Part shown: positions 10,769 to 22,112 of the stretch, piece by piece
How the letters are laid out: every line of letters starts with the position of its first letter
How positions within the stretch are numbered: the first letter of the stretch is position 1
Origin: Neurospora tetraspora
Lineage: Eukaryota; Ascomycota; Sordariomycetes; Sordariales; Sordariaceae
Direction of reading: 5' to 3'
DNA: 64,000 nucleotides
Assembly: GCF_033439725.1 (NCBI RefSeq)
Contig: NW_026944385.1
Location: forward strand, 2,885,001-2,949,000
Notes under the pieces: model-generated
What the model was told of the DNA's origin: nothing
What the model saw: only the letters and a program-made list of their open reading frames with translations
Databases searched by the model: none
Made by a program: the position numbers and the translations under genes

Positions 10769-12734
10769 ATGGCGACAACTGTTCGGCGCAGGCTGGTCGG
10801 CAAAGACATCGAATGCGAGACTGCGTCGGAAACTGCCTCCGAGACCGCAACATCCCGCGAGCCGAGTCCCGATAATCAGCATGACACCGTCAAGGTTACA
10901 CACAAACGTCCCAAGACCCGAAAGCGCAAGACGACAGCAATATTCCTGCTGGGGAGTCTGTTTGGGATTATAGCAGCTGGCTTCTTTGCTAAAAGCAATG
11001 ATCTGATCGATCTTCCTCTACCCGAGCTCAAGGAGCTCAGTATGGACAGCTTGTTCGAGGTGTTGCCTGCCGGCTTTGTCAAGGAGATGCGTGACCTGGT
11101 GGTGAGTGAAAACAATAGCGTCATGAGGAGCTTTGCTGTTGTTTACGCATCTGACCTTCTCTACCGGCCTCTAGAACGGCGAACGAGACCTCATAGAGAG
11201 CGATGATGCCTTCTCGGTAGGCCTGAAGATGCGCGCCGAGGGCCTATCGGCTGACCACCCTATAGTCATGATCCCCGGGGTCATCTCTACGGGTCTAGAA
11301 TCATGGGGCACGTCTGAGCCGTCGTTGCCCTATTTTCGGAAGCGGCTTTGGGGAAGCTGGACCATGATGCGAGCTCTTGTCATGGACAAAGAAGCGTGGA
11401 AGAGGCACATCATGCTCGACAAGACAACGGGATTAGATCCCCCAGGTATCAAGCTACGCGCCGCCCAGGGATTCGATGCAACCGACTTTTTCATCACAGG
11501 ATACTGGATATGGAATAAAATCCTCGAGAATCTAGCATCACTTGGCTATGACCCAACCAACTCATACACGGCGGCTTACGACTGGCGATTAGCATATGCG
11601 AACCTCGAGGTGCGCGATCACTACTTTTCCAGGCTCAAGTCTTACATTGAGCAAGCCGTGTTTCTGCACGAGAAGAAGGTGATTTTGACCTCTCACAGCA
11701 TGGGCAGCCAGGTTCTGTTCTACTTTTTTCACTGGGTTGCCTCCGAGAAAGGCGGCAAGGGTGGCCAAGACTGGGTGGAAAGGCATGTTGATTCATGGAT
11801 CAATATCAGTGGATGCATGCTGGGAGCTGTTAAAGATGTAACAGCGATCCTTTCCGGTGAAATGCGGGATACGGCGCAGATGAACGCATTTGCGGTTTAC
11901 GGTCTCGAAAAATTCCTCAGCAAGGAGGAACGCGCCGAGATATTCCGTGCTATGCCTGGAATATCATCCATGCTTCCCATGGGCGGTAACGCTGTCTGGG
12001 GAGAATTGGATTGGGCTCCAGATGACCAGCCAGGCCAAGGGCATAGCTATGGATCGTTGCTGAATTTCCGCGCTGGGCAAAACGGATCAACAACACCGGA
12101 CAGAAACTTTACGATCGAAGACGCGATGGACTATATACTTGACACAACCGACGACTGGTACCGCGATCAGGTGAAAGGCAGTTACTCTCACGGGGTGGCG
12201 AAGACGAGCGCGGAAGTGGAGGCAAACGAGAATGACCCTCGGAAATGGACCAACCCTCTAGAGACACGACTGCCATTGGCACCAAGCCTCAAGATCTACT
12301 GCTTTTATGGTGTAGGGAAGCCGACGGAGCGAGCCTACTTTTATCGGGCGCCGGATCCGGGAACGACAACGCATCTTAACATGACGATTGATACGACTTT
12401 GACTCAGGGGCACGTTGACCACGGCGTGATTTTGGGCGAAGGTGACGGCACAGTGAACCTCATGAGTCTGGGGTACATGTGCAACAAGGGGTGGAAAATG
12501 AAGAGATATAATCCTGCGGGCTCAAAGATAACCGTGGTCGAGATGCCACATGAGCCAGAACGGTTCAATCCGAGAGGAGGGCCGAACACGGCCGATCACG
12601 TGGATATTCTGGGAAGACAGAATCTCAACGAGTATATCCTCAGAGTGGCGGCAGGTCGAGGCGATACAATCAAGGATTTCATCGCCAGCAACATCCTCGA
12701 ATATGCGGCAAAGGCGAAGGTCTATGACGAATGA
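10769..12734 (+). CDS. lro1: Phospholipid:diacylglycerol acyltransferase (PDAT, LRO1 type)
   Basis: Two exons, 10769-11101 and 11175-12734, with a 73-bp GTGAGT intron; 630 aa. The cytosolic N-terminus (1-50) is charged. One membrane anchor at about 55-74 follows a basic KTRKRK stretch, then comes a large lumenal LCAT-family alpha/beta-hydrolase domain. The nucleophile elbow is TSHSMGSQ with Ser286. Likely acid and base are Asp535 (in GDGTVN) and His586 (in ADHVDILG). The lid salt-bridge region GLESW is at 151-155. PDAT moves an acyl chain from a phospholipid to diacylglycerol, giving triacylglycerol and lysophospholipid in the ER without acyl-CoA. Start ATG is at 10769; the upstream DNA is shared with NAA30. 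Confidence 0.95.
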
Positions 12735-14744
12735 TTGACGACTACACCCCCCAATACATATACATTTACATAAACAACATTGCATGAGAGGACGACACTG
12801 GATGGTCCGTGGAATGTCGATTCAAGGGAAGTGCAAGAGGGCGCAGTAGAGGGAAGGCTATTGTTCACTTTTACGTTGTCGAGGAACAGGTGATTACCTG
12901 TTTCCAACCTACAGTGGGAGTCTAGTATATAGGTGGATATCCGGGGTACCGAGGGGAACCTAAGACGACTAAAGTTCTAGTGGTCTTTTTCTGTTTCTTC
13001 TACTTTTTTTTTGGTTCTTGTTTCCGATTATTCTCTTTGCAGGTTCGCAAATCAAGTGATACCCGTTTCTTTTTCTTGATATATCACCATCCCGGCGTTT
13101 CTCGTGGCTCAAAGCGCAACGCATATGCTGGTTATGGTTAAACAGCTGAATTGAAGGAAAGGCTTTTCGTGATGCTCGGCCTCACCATCTTTAATGTCGA
13201 AAAGACGAGCAGGAAGTGTGTATATACAGAGGTTAAGTAAGCTCCTGGATGCATTAGTTGAAATAAACAATTGGACGCAGCAAAGTGCGCTTGATTTGGA
13301 CATGATGATGGCCGGGCTGGATGTGGTGGAGGTTGAATCCGAGTCTAAAATGACATGCTGAGTGAATGCCTTTGTGTACTTGGCTTTTCATCACCCTTGC
13401 TGTCACATCCGATTTACCCGACTGGCGTTTTTAATGGGCCGCTTCCAGGGTTTCTCAATCTCGGATTCCAAGTTGCCTTGTTTGACACTGCCACCGGCCT
13501 CGATACGGATCGCAACTGCCCAGACAATAAGCGAAACTGACGCTATAGATACGTACTACTACTGATGAGTGACCCGCCTGAGCTTCTGGAATCGCGCCTC
13601 CCGTCAGATCACCTCCACCATCCCCTACTAACGGTACACGTGTAGTCAAAAGGCTCACTCCACCCAGCCCACAATCTCCACCCCGTACTCTTATCTACGA
13701 ACTGCCAATTTATGTACCATGAGCTAACAAGGTGCCGCAGTGGACAATAATTCGTTGACAAATCTCGTTGACTGCTGACCATGGCTGGAGTCATTACTCT
13801 CTCTCCGACTCCTTTTTCTTTTTGGTTGAGTACCGGTCTCCTAAACGGGAACGCTTATCTTAACGCTTCAATAGAATACGTACGTCATCGACCGATGCGT
13901 TGCAACACTAGCGAATACATCTGATACTTCTGCCGGACTGCCCAGCCCGTCTTGCATACGGCACTACGTTACGATACACAGCGTGACTCCGTGACGGCAT
14001 ATTCTCTTGGTACCCGTCTTTAATATACCGTTACAAAACATGCATGTACAGACGCATACATTGTAGTACCATCTATACCGGCGGTAGTCGAGTGGAGACT
14101 GAAGCCAAGATCGGCTCTACCTACCTAGATTAGTTTCCACCATGCGGTTCTGCTCCCCGACTTATACTTAGGTAAGGTACGAAGTCAGGGCAAGCGACGG
14201 TGGTGATACATGGTGATGATACATGTAATGGCACCGCAAGGTCGTACCAGAGAAGTTACTTCATCAGCCATCCGTCTAATAATCTCGGGGTGTGGACTTG
14301 CCAGTGGATTATCGACACTGGCCTTCCAGAGGTCCATCTCACTCCAGGGTCCCTACCTTCTTCCAGTCAGGGCAGAGCACTCAGACCGGCGTGTTGGCTG
14401 CTCCCCGAAACCCCTTGTGGACGTCCATTTGTTTATGATTCTATCCTGTCAAAGCTCAACTCCCTCTACACTGCCGAGCTCTCCTTCCTCCCATCCATCC
14501 CTCTACCTACCTCTACCTTGCCGGTCTGACTTCTACATCCAACAAATAGATACAACCCTAGAACTTCGTCCTCTCACTCTGTCTTCAATCCGGGTACCTC
14601 CAAGGCTTCGACCCGACTTTCACAGCATCTGGCCCATCTCCTTCGTATCGCAGCGGTCTGTCTGTGCTGGTGCATAGTACTGGATTCCAAAAGGGGCATT
14701 TCCGCCTCCTTGGTTCTAGTGAAAAGAAGCCTCCAGGCGCAACA
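12735..14744. other. Intergenic PDAT to metallopeptidase
   Basis: About 2 kb with no credible ORF. The last 300 bp is pyrimidine-rich (for example 14460-14530), like fungal 5' leaders, and probably includes the metallopeptidase transcription start. Scattered TACCTA and GGTAC motifs occur. No RNA gene was seen. Confidence 0.5.
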
Positions 14745-17334
14745 ATGTCTCCGTCGTTCCTAAACCTCAAGAGTATTTGCAGGCGATCGCGAAACAGCTT
14801 CAGGACGGAACGCTCGACCGACGGCTCGAGCGAAGCAAGCAATGGCACTGCTCCCACAACCGGCTCCTTGACTCCTCCGTCCTTCTCCTCGCACCAGTCG
14901 GACCCGGCCCTCAATGTGCACGTTAACAACCACCAGGCGACATCTCCAACTCCTCCTGCTACTGCCCCTTCGCGCCCGGCGCCACATCCCTACCCCACCG
15001 GAAACTCAAACAGATATAGTGTCTCGGGGATGACAGGTCTAGGATCGCCAATGCCAAACGGCAGGGGCCCCAACTTGCCCGTCTCGCAATACTCTCCACG
15101 CATCACCAGTATTCAAGACAACTCATGGGTGAGTTGGAGTTGATTGTGCCTGGCCAATGCTTGCCATGACTGACCAAACCATCACAGGTCTACCAAAAGG
15201 TTCTGCTTGTCTACGGTACCGTTGGGGAGCCTTCTCAGCAATCCCTCGACGAGACCGTGACTGTCAGTCGACTTGATGACAGCTTCCCCCCTATCAGCTG
15301 GCCCGTATGCGATTCCCAGTTCAAGGCTCTAATCTACATGACGCCCGGCGCAAACCGACTACGCTTCGACTTTGCCAGCCCGAAACTTGCCAACAGCGGA
15401 TCGACGAATCCCATTCACGCCTCCTATCTCACAATACATATGCTTCCGACGACCAACGCCCCTCCGCTTCAACTCGCCATTCTGCTCGCCAAGGATTCTC
15501 CCGCCACATACGATGCCGTTCCAGCCAGGGTTGAGCGAGAAGGGAACGGTTTGGAGACGGCAGTTCGAAAGTTCCGCATGGCTGCGTATCTGTGGCAGGC
15601 ATTCACTGCAGAACAGATGTGGCGCAACAAATTTGGCCGTCGCGTGTTCCGGTTCGAAGAGGAGTGGACGACAGGTTCGGCAAACCAGAGGGATAGAGAG
15701 CAAGGGACACTACGGTCTGAAGCACGCATCCACATTATCAGGACGAACCATACCCTAGCAGAGCTGCGCGACTTGGACAAGGCCCAGCAAAACAAAAGCG
15801 CCAAGCGAAAGGATGCTCTGTTTGGCATTGCTGCAGATGCGGTCAGGGACTACTTCAAGCCGCTTCCGGGGCAGAAACTATACGTTTCTGTCTTGTTGCT
15901 AGACTCACACTGGGATACGAGCTCGAAAACCGTTACCGCACACGCCGCGCTCGGAGGGGGGGTCGGCGATCTGCAGCTTGGCATATTCGGGTCACACTGC
16001 CTGCAAAGCTACCCGACAAGCTTCGAAGAAGTGGTCCCGGCATTCAGTGACTGTACGCCTACAGATACGAATCATGTTGCCAACGACTGCAATGAGGCTG
16101 GGAGCTCGTGGGAGGCAGCTAATATCGGCATTGGAGCTCATCTGCACGAGACAGGCCATTTGTTTGGCCTGCCTCACCGCGAGAGCGGCGTCATGCTGAG
16201 GGACTATGTGAAGCTGAATCGCACTTTCATCGTTCGGGAAGCATATTCGACACGCACGCGCTCCAAGGGTGGTCTAGTGTCGCAGGAGGATGAATGTACC
16301 TGGCACCGTCTGGACTGCCTCAGGTTTCGGAGCCACCCATGTTTTCGACTGCCCAACGACCCAGCTCAAAGCCCGGATGACAGCGTGCAGGCATGGCCGG
16401 TGGGAGGAGGCGAAGTAATGATAACGGCCGCCTCAGGGGTAATGTACGTCGAGATCTTTGGAGAAGATGACGATGTCTGCCACAAATGGATCGAATATCT
16501 CGGCGAAGGTGGTAGCGGTAATGGATCTGGGATCCAACGCCAAATAACGCTCAATGAGCAGGAACTACGAAAGGAACTGGCTGGAGAGAACAAGAAAAAG
16601 CGGAGGTTGAAGGTTAGTGTCAGATCACATGGCGGCGGTTCTTTGGATATCGAAGATTTTCATCAGTTGTGCTCGAAGCAATCCAGCTTCAAGCTTCCCA
16701 TGGGCTTGGTACCGGGAGTGCCCGTCCTGGCGCAGACGGCGTATCGCGGCAAGACGTTGGGAGCATCCAAATTGGAAGGAAGCGAGCCCCATGAAGTTGT
16801 GTTCACGAGTGCAGTGAAACAGGGCATAGTCCTCTCACGGATTATTGTTTACCATGGGTTGGCCTTGGATGGTTTGGAGTTTGTTTATGATGACAATTCA
16901 ACGCAACTTTTTGGAAAAAAGGGGGGCAAAGCAGGGGGTGATGTTTTTGAAATGGGTAAGTACAACCCTGAAGCCAGCCAATACTGTTTACAGATGTACT
17001 GACTGATACCAGATATTCGTCGGGGTGAGTATGTCACCGGCTTCTATGTCAGAGCCGGCTTCTGGATCGATGGCATTCAAATCTTTACAAGCTCGGGGAG
17101 GAAATCGCCAATCTACGGCAAGCCGAATGGTGGCTCTGGGTACGTTGTGCGACCTGAAAACCCATTAATTCTGTTCTCCTTACCCAAGAAAAAGTCATGC
17201 TAATCAAATCTCTGCTGTACAGCCATACACTAATACCCCCAAGAGGATTTAATATTGTTGGAGTAACCGGGTCATGCGGCGCTTGGGTTGACGGATTTTC
17301 TGTTGTCATCAGTAAATTGCCTTTGTCGCTTTGA
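14745..17334 (+). CDS. Zinc metallopeptidase (YIL108W-type, HExxHxxGxxH) with C-terminal jacalin-like lectin domain
   Basis: Four exons: 14745-15128, 15188-16955, 17013-17139, 17223-17334 (796 aa; introns of 59, 57 and 83 bp). A Ser/Pro/Asn-rich N-terminus (1-125) is followed by the 'Metallopep' domain (about 130-540). The metzincin-like site HETGHLFGLPH is at 448-458, with Zn ligands His448, His452 and His458 and catalytic Glu449. The tail from about 600 is a jacalin-type beta-prism: the last two splices recover YVTGFYVRAGFWIDGIQIFT and FNIVGVTGSCGAWVDGFSVV. There is no signal peptide, so a cytosolic enzyme is expected. Yeast YIL108W is the named relative and its substrate is unknown. The start was set at MSPSFLNLKS; an in-frame ATG at 14664 would add 27 residues. 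Confidence 0.88.
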
Positions 17335-18183
17335 TACCCATTATCACATTCCAGCCTGCGCATTTATATATATACTTTGCACACCATACCCCTAAGGATA
17401 CTTGCCGCTAATCTACTCCCTTCCCACCTTCCTATCCGCCTTTACTATCACCATGGCTCACAACTTGAAAGGATTGGTGATAGATGGGACCATTCGACTG
17501 GAACTGAGCCACTGAGCTGTGAAACAAGGACGGACTACGGTGTATCAATGTGGTCAATATCAATGCGGCTGTCGATGTTGATTGACGGCCTTTTATGTGT
17601 CTGCATCCAGCAAGTTGAATGACACCATCAAGTTTGGATAAATCTATGGTTAGACTTGCCCTTCAAATTTCCAAGTGCATTCCTCATGTTAAGGATGATG
17701 TCTTTTGATGACGAGTTTGAGCAGTAAGATAACCGTACACATCACCACCACACTGCCAACGTTTTATGCAAAAGGTATGATGAAATGAACAGGTCGAGTG
17801 TGGAGGAAGTACCAAAGTTCGTAGGCAGAGAGCATGGATGGTTCTGATTATTGCGACCTTGTATTCTTGATGACTCTCACCCATACACCCTGCGTGCTCA
17901 GAGCGCTCAGGTCATCGTTTGCAGGTGTGTAAGGCTACCCAGTCGAGCGATTCTAGTTAACAGCATCATTGCAGGAATCCGTGCTTATACAATGGAAGAT
18001 GTGTGCGAATTTAGGAGTATGCGGACGTCAGATTTCTGCTCTATTTTCCCGTCCATCCATCCTTTCCTTCCCGAAAAAAATAACACGCGCAATATTCTAA
18101 CATCGCAGGTGCTGCGGGTATAAATTCATCTACACCTCCCCTTTTACGTTTTTCCTTCCTTCCGTTCATCCTTCGTAACGCGT
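17335..18183. other. Intergenic, convergent 3' ends
   Basis: Lies between the convergent metallopeptidase (+) and eIF2B-epsilon (-) genes. The open frames are short and without family resemblance. Presumably 3' UTRs. Confidence 0.55.
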
Positions 18184-20517
18184 TTAGTCACTATCTTCAT
18201 CCTCTTCATCGCTGTCTTCGTCGCTATCCTCCTCATCTGCGTTCTCCAGCCACTCAACCAGCACGCGACTCTTCTCCTTGATCTTGGAGAGTGTATCATT
18301 CTCTGCGGCCCTAGCATCCGTCCACCAGGCGAGAATACCCTCCTCCTCGAGTACATCCAGGTTATAGAGCTGTTGCAGCAGGGCCGCAAGCAGCGTTCCT
18401 GCGCGCGCAGAATCAAGCCCCTTAATGGCCGCCAAAGCTTTCTGCAACGCAAGGGCAAACTCAGCGTGGAGATCGACCTTGTTACCGCCGACGCCAACCT
18501 CCGTAATGAACTTGACGGCACCCTTCTTGGACGTAAGGGCCCGGCCAGCGGCCTTGGTAGGCTCAAGACCACCGTTTTCGGGGCTCATGAGCTCGGCGGC
18601 GCGGGTGGCAAAGGCCACGGCAATGGCCTTGCGCATCATGCTGTCTGAAGCATTGTTGGCCAGTCTTAGACCCATGAACTCCAGCTTCGCGGAGTCGAAG
18701 TCCTCGTTGTCGTCAGCACGGAGGGCATCGACAAGTCCGTGAACAGCGTCGCCATGGAACTGGTCGAGCTTCATGGCGGCGGCGGCGGAACCGTCGGACG
18801 CGAAGGAGGATAGGCGCTCGCGGTTGGCCTTGGATTGGAAACCGTGCTCGTACTCGTCGTCCGAGAGTTCATCATCGGAGTCATGGGTCGCTAGTGTGGA
18901 GATTGACTCGCTTGAAATGTTGAGGCCGGCCAAAGAGTAAATGAGAGAGCTTTGGAGAACTGCAGGGTCCACATCGCCCTCATCCTCGGAGTCGCTGTCC
19001 TCGTCGTCTTCTGGCTCTTCATATTGGGCTCCCTTGCCATCGTTTCCGACCAGTTTGATATCGGTCTTGGCCGGCTCGCCTTCACTGGTAAGGAGGGAGA
19101 TTCTCGGTAGGGGTTTAGATGGGAGTTGTGTTCCCGCGCTGATCCGCACACCGTAGGAGATGAGAGAGCCTTGAGGGATGTAACTGTGCTTGCCGATGAC
19201 TGCATCGTTGGCAACAATGGAATGCAGAACGGTAGCACCGTCTTCGATCACCGCGTCATCCCAGATATAGCTGTTCTCTATCCTCACATTCTTTCCGATC
19301 TGGCACCTCCTTCCGATGATACTGCTCGAGATTCTGCTGCCAGTGTCGACGTAGGCGGTCTTCCCCAGTACGGATTTGGTTACTGTGCTGTTTTTTGCGA
19401 TGTGTGCGCCATCCTCTAACCACAGACCCCGTTTGTACTTGTAAGTTTGGCCGTGAAGAAGATTGCTATCGGGGACATATGGTAACGTCCAGCGGTGGAG
19501 GATATCCTTGCTGATGCAATCATACATCTGGAGGTTGCTGGCGCGAGCCCCGTAGCCTTCCTCAAGGATCTCGGCGCTGATAATCTTGCCGTTCAACTCC
19601 CAGTCCTTCAGTACGCCGTGAAGGAAGTTCTTGCGGGGAAGCTCGTAATCGAAGCTCTCGGACCACAAAGCCAAAACATCCGGTGTGCAAATATCGATGC
19701 CACAGTCGATCAGGTCGGTGCGCATTTCGAACTCGCCATAGTCGAATACCGACTCGTCCAACTTGACGTACTTGTCCTTCTGAAGTGGGTGCATCTCTTC
19801 ATATTGCAGACAACGGCCGTTCGTGGGGTCGACAACAAAGACAGGAGTAATGCCCCGGGCCTTTGCAGCTCGGTGAGGGCTGTCTCCTGTTGAGCGCAAC
19901 ACGATGGTCATGCAGGCGTCTCTGTTGGCCTCTCTCCTTGCGCGGTGCCTGGCCAGAATACCGTCGAGGGGGATGTTTGCGACAACGTCGCCATGGACGA
20001 GGATAAAGTCACCCGAGATAAGACTGCGCTTGTCGAGATCTCGCAAAAAGTCACCGGTGGAGCTGGCGTCGGACACGCGGATGAATTCGACAGAGGAGAA
20101 GGGGCAGAGATTGCTTTCGGGGCTCCATCGATCGGAATCGTTGATATAGGCTTCGACGTCTTCGGAGTGGGCGCCGCAGTAGATGAAGACCTCCTGGACG
20201 CCGTTGGAGGCTAGGTACTCGAGCGTGTATTCGATAACGGGCACATTGACCAAAGGAAGGAGACACTGCCGGGAGGAGGTCGTCAGTACGAAAAGGTCAC
20301 CAAGGGGACAAGGGGACAAGGGGCATAAGGCGTGAAGCATGGAGCATGAAGCATTTACCCTGGGCTTTTCAAGCGCAAAAGGCTGGAAGCGGTCTTGGAA
20401 GGAGTCAGCGAGGATGACGGCCTGCAGAGCATCTTCTCTCTTCTCCTCGGCGCCGCCCTTGGCGGGCTTTTTGGACTTGTTGGCAGCTTCGCCCTTGCTG
20501 GCCTGCTTGCCCGACAT
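18184..20517 (-). CDS. gcd6: Translation initiation factor eIF2B epsilon subunit (GCD6), catalytic GEF
   Basis: Two exons on the minus strand, 20517-20359 and 20265-18184 (746 aa). The 93-bp intron (GTAAAT...CAG) is a multiple of three and has no stop; removing it joins FALEKPR to CLLPLVNVPVIEYTLEYL, the conserved nucleotidyltransferase-like N-domain (about 30-270). Residues about 340-450 are left-handed beta-helix hexapeptide repeats (SRISSSIIGRRCQIGKNVRI). An acidic linker (EEPEDDEDSDSEDEGD) precedes the W2/HEAT domain (about 570-730), which carries GEF activity, with EEEGILAWW and a very acidic C-terminus. eIF2B exchanges GDP for GTP on eIF2 and is the target of eIF2-alpha phosphorylation. 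The start is the first ATG; the preceding in-frame codon is TTG. Confidence 0.95.
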   Translation of the reverse strand: MSGKQASKGEAANKSKKPAKGGAEEKREDALQAVILADSFQDRFQPFALEKPRVNASCSMLHALCPLSPCPLGDLFVLTTSSRQCLLPLVNVPVIEYTLEYLASNGVQEVFIYCGAHSEDVEAYINDSDRWSPESNLCPFSSVEFIRVSDASSTGDFLRDLDKRSLISGDFILVHGDVVANIPLDGILARHRARREANRDACMTIVLRSTGDSPHRAAKARGITPVFVVDPTNGRCLQYEEMHPLQKDKYVKLDESVFDYGEFEMRTDLIDCGIDICTPDVLALWSESFDYELPRKNFLHGVLKDWELNGKIISAEILEEGYGARASNLQMYDCISKDILHRWTLPYVPDSNLLHGQTYKYKRGLWLEDGAHIAKNSTVTKSVLGKTAYVDTGSRISSSIIGRRCQIGKNVRIENSYIWDDAVIEDGATVLHSIVANDAVIGKHSYIPQGSLISYGVRISAGTQLPSKPLPRISLLTSEGEPAKTDIKLVGNDGKGAQYEEPEDDEDSDSEDEGDVDPAVLQSSLIYSLAGLNISSESISTLATHDSDDELSDDEYEHGFQSKANRERLSSFASDGSAAAAMKLDQFHGDAVHGLVDALRADDNEDFDSAKLEFMGLRLANNASDSMMRKAIAVAFATRAAELMSPENGGLEPTKAAGRALTSKKGAVKFITEVGVGGNKVDLHAEFALALQKALAAIKGLDSARAGTLLAALLQQLYNLDVLEEEGILAWWTDARAAENDTLSKIKEKSRVLVEWLENADEEDSDEDSDEEDEDSD

Positions 20518-22071
20518 TGCCAATTCTTCTTAGCAGGTAGGACTCTCTACAGAAATGGGTTGACGAGGGCCTGGTTGTGTAAGTGGCCGCGGATCGGAAA
20601 AGCGCGGGGAAGACTGTTGTAGTGGGGGGCACAATGTCAAGAGGCACCGGCGCGTTCGAAGCTGGAGTTGACAATGCGCCTGCTCGGCCGCTATGTGGTA
20701 CCAAAACCTTGCAGTGATGAGTCAACGCATGCTTAGAGGTGGGGTGCGGGGCTATCACCTGTGGCTTGTATGTACCGTCGGTACCTTTGTTGCGTACTAA
20801 CTGTATAGAGCCTTACAGGTAACTTTCAGTCGGTGCAGTGAAACAACGAAACGGAAATTGTGGCGTTTGTAATTCCAGCCGCATTCGGGCATCCACCATA
20901 GTCGCATACCACCGGCACTGAGCAGTACAATACGTAGAGGTAGTGCCTAGCACCTCCCTTGGCTACACAACAACGGCACTTTGTATCGAGGGAAGGTAGG
21001 TAGTGTAAATAATAGAGGCAAGTACAATCTGAAGATAGGAACTTTGTCATGCAAGCAGTCTGGCAATCGTCGTAGCTCTTCAGCGAAATAGCAGGCGTGA
21101 CTGATTGTGTGGGCAAGAACTGGAAACCTCCAAGTTAGTTTCTTTTCCTTTTTCTTCTTGCTTGATGGCCTTGTTCTGTCTTTGTAGACGCTTGTATAGC
21201 AGGCCACCTCCCACCTCGCCCACCCCAAAAAGACCACGGCGATCAAGTTGGTGTCTTATCTATACCATGGACATGTATATCAGGATGTCCCAAAATCGCA
21301 TTTTCAAGGAGGCCTTTTTTCACAAGCTCGATTCGGATTCCAAATTCAATGCCGAGAGATGATCGGCGATCCAACCCTCCCAGTGGAGCCAAATATTGAT
21401 TTGCGCTAGGAGCCTACAAGTAGTGTATGTTTAAAACTCAAGGGTGGCCTGTTCGGATGTTATCCGAGCTCGAGCTGACGAAACCAAACCACAGGACGCC
21501 AAACCCATTTCCCAAGTGCCGACTTTCGCCGTTTGGGTACCTAGCTATCTACCTGTATACTTTTACCTATCGAGTCGAGAAAGCTATGCATGACCACGCC
21601 TCGGGGGGGACACAGCATAGGGAAGACACGCGGGCCCTTGGGTTTATCGGTAGAGGAGCTCTTAGCTCGCCAGCCTCACCACGTGCTGGCTCGCGTCCTG
21701 ACGAGGCTCGGAACGATGATGGAATGAATCTTACCCGACTGGATTCCTGCACAACGAATCCAGCACCGTCTTCTCACGTCCACAAGGCGGGCGTCACGCC
21801 GCCGGGTGCATAACGGCGGACCGCACTAGGTGGGTCCTTAGAGTTCTAGACCGTAATCGAACATGCAGCGTACCGCATCTGGGGTTCTTGATGGATCCTC
21901 TAGCAAGCGGCTCAGACGGGCCCGCCCTCAAGACGCCGTGAGGGCGACCACATTCCCGATGCCATGCGTAGCTAGTCTCATTTACTCAGCTACCTACGCA
22001 TGGCCCTTGCGTCTCTTTGTACCTGCGGGTTCAAATGGTTGTAATATCCCTACTACATTTACCTACCTACT
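20518..22071. other. Intergenic between eIF2B-epsilon and the RIP block
   Basis: Normal-composition DNA up to about 22.06 kb, upstream of eIF2B-epsilon. Several open frames (for example 21427-21813) show no domain or conserved motif and are not called. The last 100 bp is rich in ACCTACCTAC runs. Confidence 0.5.
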
Positions 22072-22112
22072 AATCTTAATATTATACCATTTGGACCTAT
22101 AAGATAAAGAGA
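22072..22112. repeat. Left boundary direct repeat of the RIP block
   Basis: Matches 41738-41780 in direct orientation: the left copy reads AATCTTAATATTATAC and the right AATCCTAATATCATAC; both continue into ATTTGGACC. Every substitution is a transition, plus one 2-bp gap near the end. It marks the left edge of the AT-rich block. Confidence 0.65.

Noticed and set aside
16992-17012. Alternative acceptor (TTTACAG at 16992) for metallopeptidase intron 2
   Set aside because: Using it leads to a TGA within 12 codons and loses the jacalin strand that the 17013 acceptor recovers.
21427-21813. 128-codon frame between eIF2B-epsilon and the RIP block
   Set aside because: No recognisable motif and low-complexity composition; not supported.
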